Source: Rikenellaceae bacterium
GTDB lineage: Bacteria > Bacteroidota > Bacteroidia > Bacteroidales > Rikenellaceae
Direction of reading: 5' to 3'
Length of the DNA stretch: 64,000 nt
Assembly: GCA_020859685.1 (NCBI GenBank)
Contig: JAJBVT010000062.1
Coordinates: 20,291 to 84,290 of the forward strand
A program made the translations under genes and the position numbers. Position 1 is the stretch's first letter, and the number at the start of each line of letters is the position of its first letter. Of this stretch, positions 63,930 to 64,000 are shown in pieces. The notes below the pieces were generated by a model. It saw only the letters and a program-made list of their open reading frames with translations. It made no database searches and was not told where the DNA came from.

Positions 63930-64000
63930 GGATAGTCAAAACGGGCAGGAAACTAAAACAACCGGGAACCCTTGGAAATTAACGTTTTATTTGTAAATTC

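Overview
The window reads as chromosomal DNA of a gut-type Bacteroidales bacterium. An Alistipes-like (Rikenellaceae) source is my best guess, but no rRNA or other phylogenetic marker is present to prove it. Supporting signs are a SusC/SusD operon, NigD-like, BACON, DUF4302, DUF4199 and DUF4293 proteins, ECF sigma factors, many exported lipoproteins, and promoters of the Bacteroidetes type (TTTG, about 19 bp, TAnnTTTG). Nearly all of the window is intact and densely coding. I see no insertion sequence, prophage, integrase or CRISPR array.

Layout. 0-0.6 kb: the 5' part of mltG on the minus strand, with a 16-bp tandem repeat upstream. 0.6-6.4 kb: the small SRP RNA, a lipoprotein beta-carbonic anhydrase, a TsaC-like tRNA enzyme, a DUF4199 / glycosyltransferase / DUF4293 envelope cluster and a Na+/H+ antiporter. 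6.5-12.1 kb (minus): an ECF sigma factor followed by a 51-residue gene, two lipoproteins, a zinc-ribbon/Nif3 pair and a MerR regulator with a very long acidic tail. 12.3-15.7 kb: a single-domain riboflavin kinase, adenosylhomocysteinase, a phosphodiesterase, dispersed 25-30 bp repeats and rpiB. 15.9-18.9 kb: an ECF sigma factor with a candidate dual-membrane-spanning anti-sigma factor, then a NigD-like lipoprotein. 19-31 kb: central metabolism and housekeeping (dapF, ptb-buk, a flippase, pyk-aroQ, a ZIP transporter, purE and hpt facing apart, queE, a DivIC/FtsB-like protein).

31-45 kb: a MORN-like lipoprotein, a short-chain dehydrogenase, a radical SAM enzyme paired with a PhnP-like metallohydrolase, a POT transporter, glycogen branching enzyme, panB, an rRNA/tRNA methyltransferase and the membrane pyrophosphatase hppA. 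45.6-50.8 kb: a peptidoglycan-salvage cluster of NamZ, a GH20 hexosaminidase and an AmiE-like serine hydrolase. 51-54 kb: a PatB/MalY lyase and an RluB-type pseudouridine synthase with a 270-residue Gly/Arg/Asp-rich N-terminus.

A tRNA-Lys(CUU) at 54.26 kb marks the start of a more AT-rich tract. It holds a stand-alone PD-(D/E)XK-like nuclease and a minus-strand operon of susC, susD, a surface zinc metallopeptidase, DUF4302 and BACON lipoproteins. That operon contains no glycoside hydrolase, so a protein or glycopeptide substrate seems more likely than a plain polysaccharide. The items I would follow first are the envelope-spanning anti-sigma candidate, the NamZ-GH20-AmiE cluster, the radical SAM/PhnP-like pair with unusual cysteine spacing, and the nuclease beside the tRNA.
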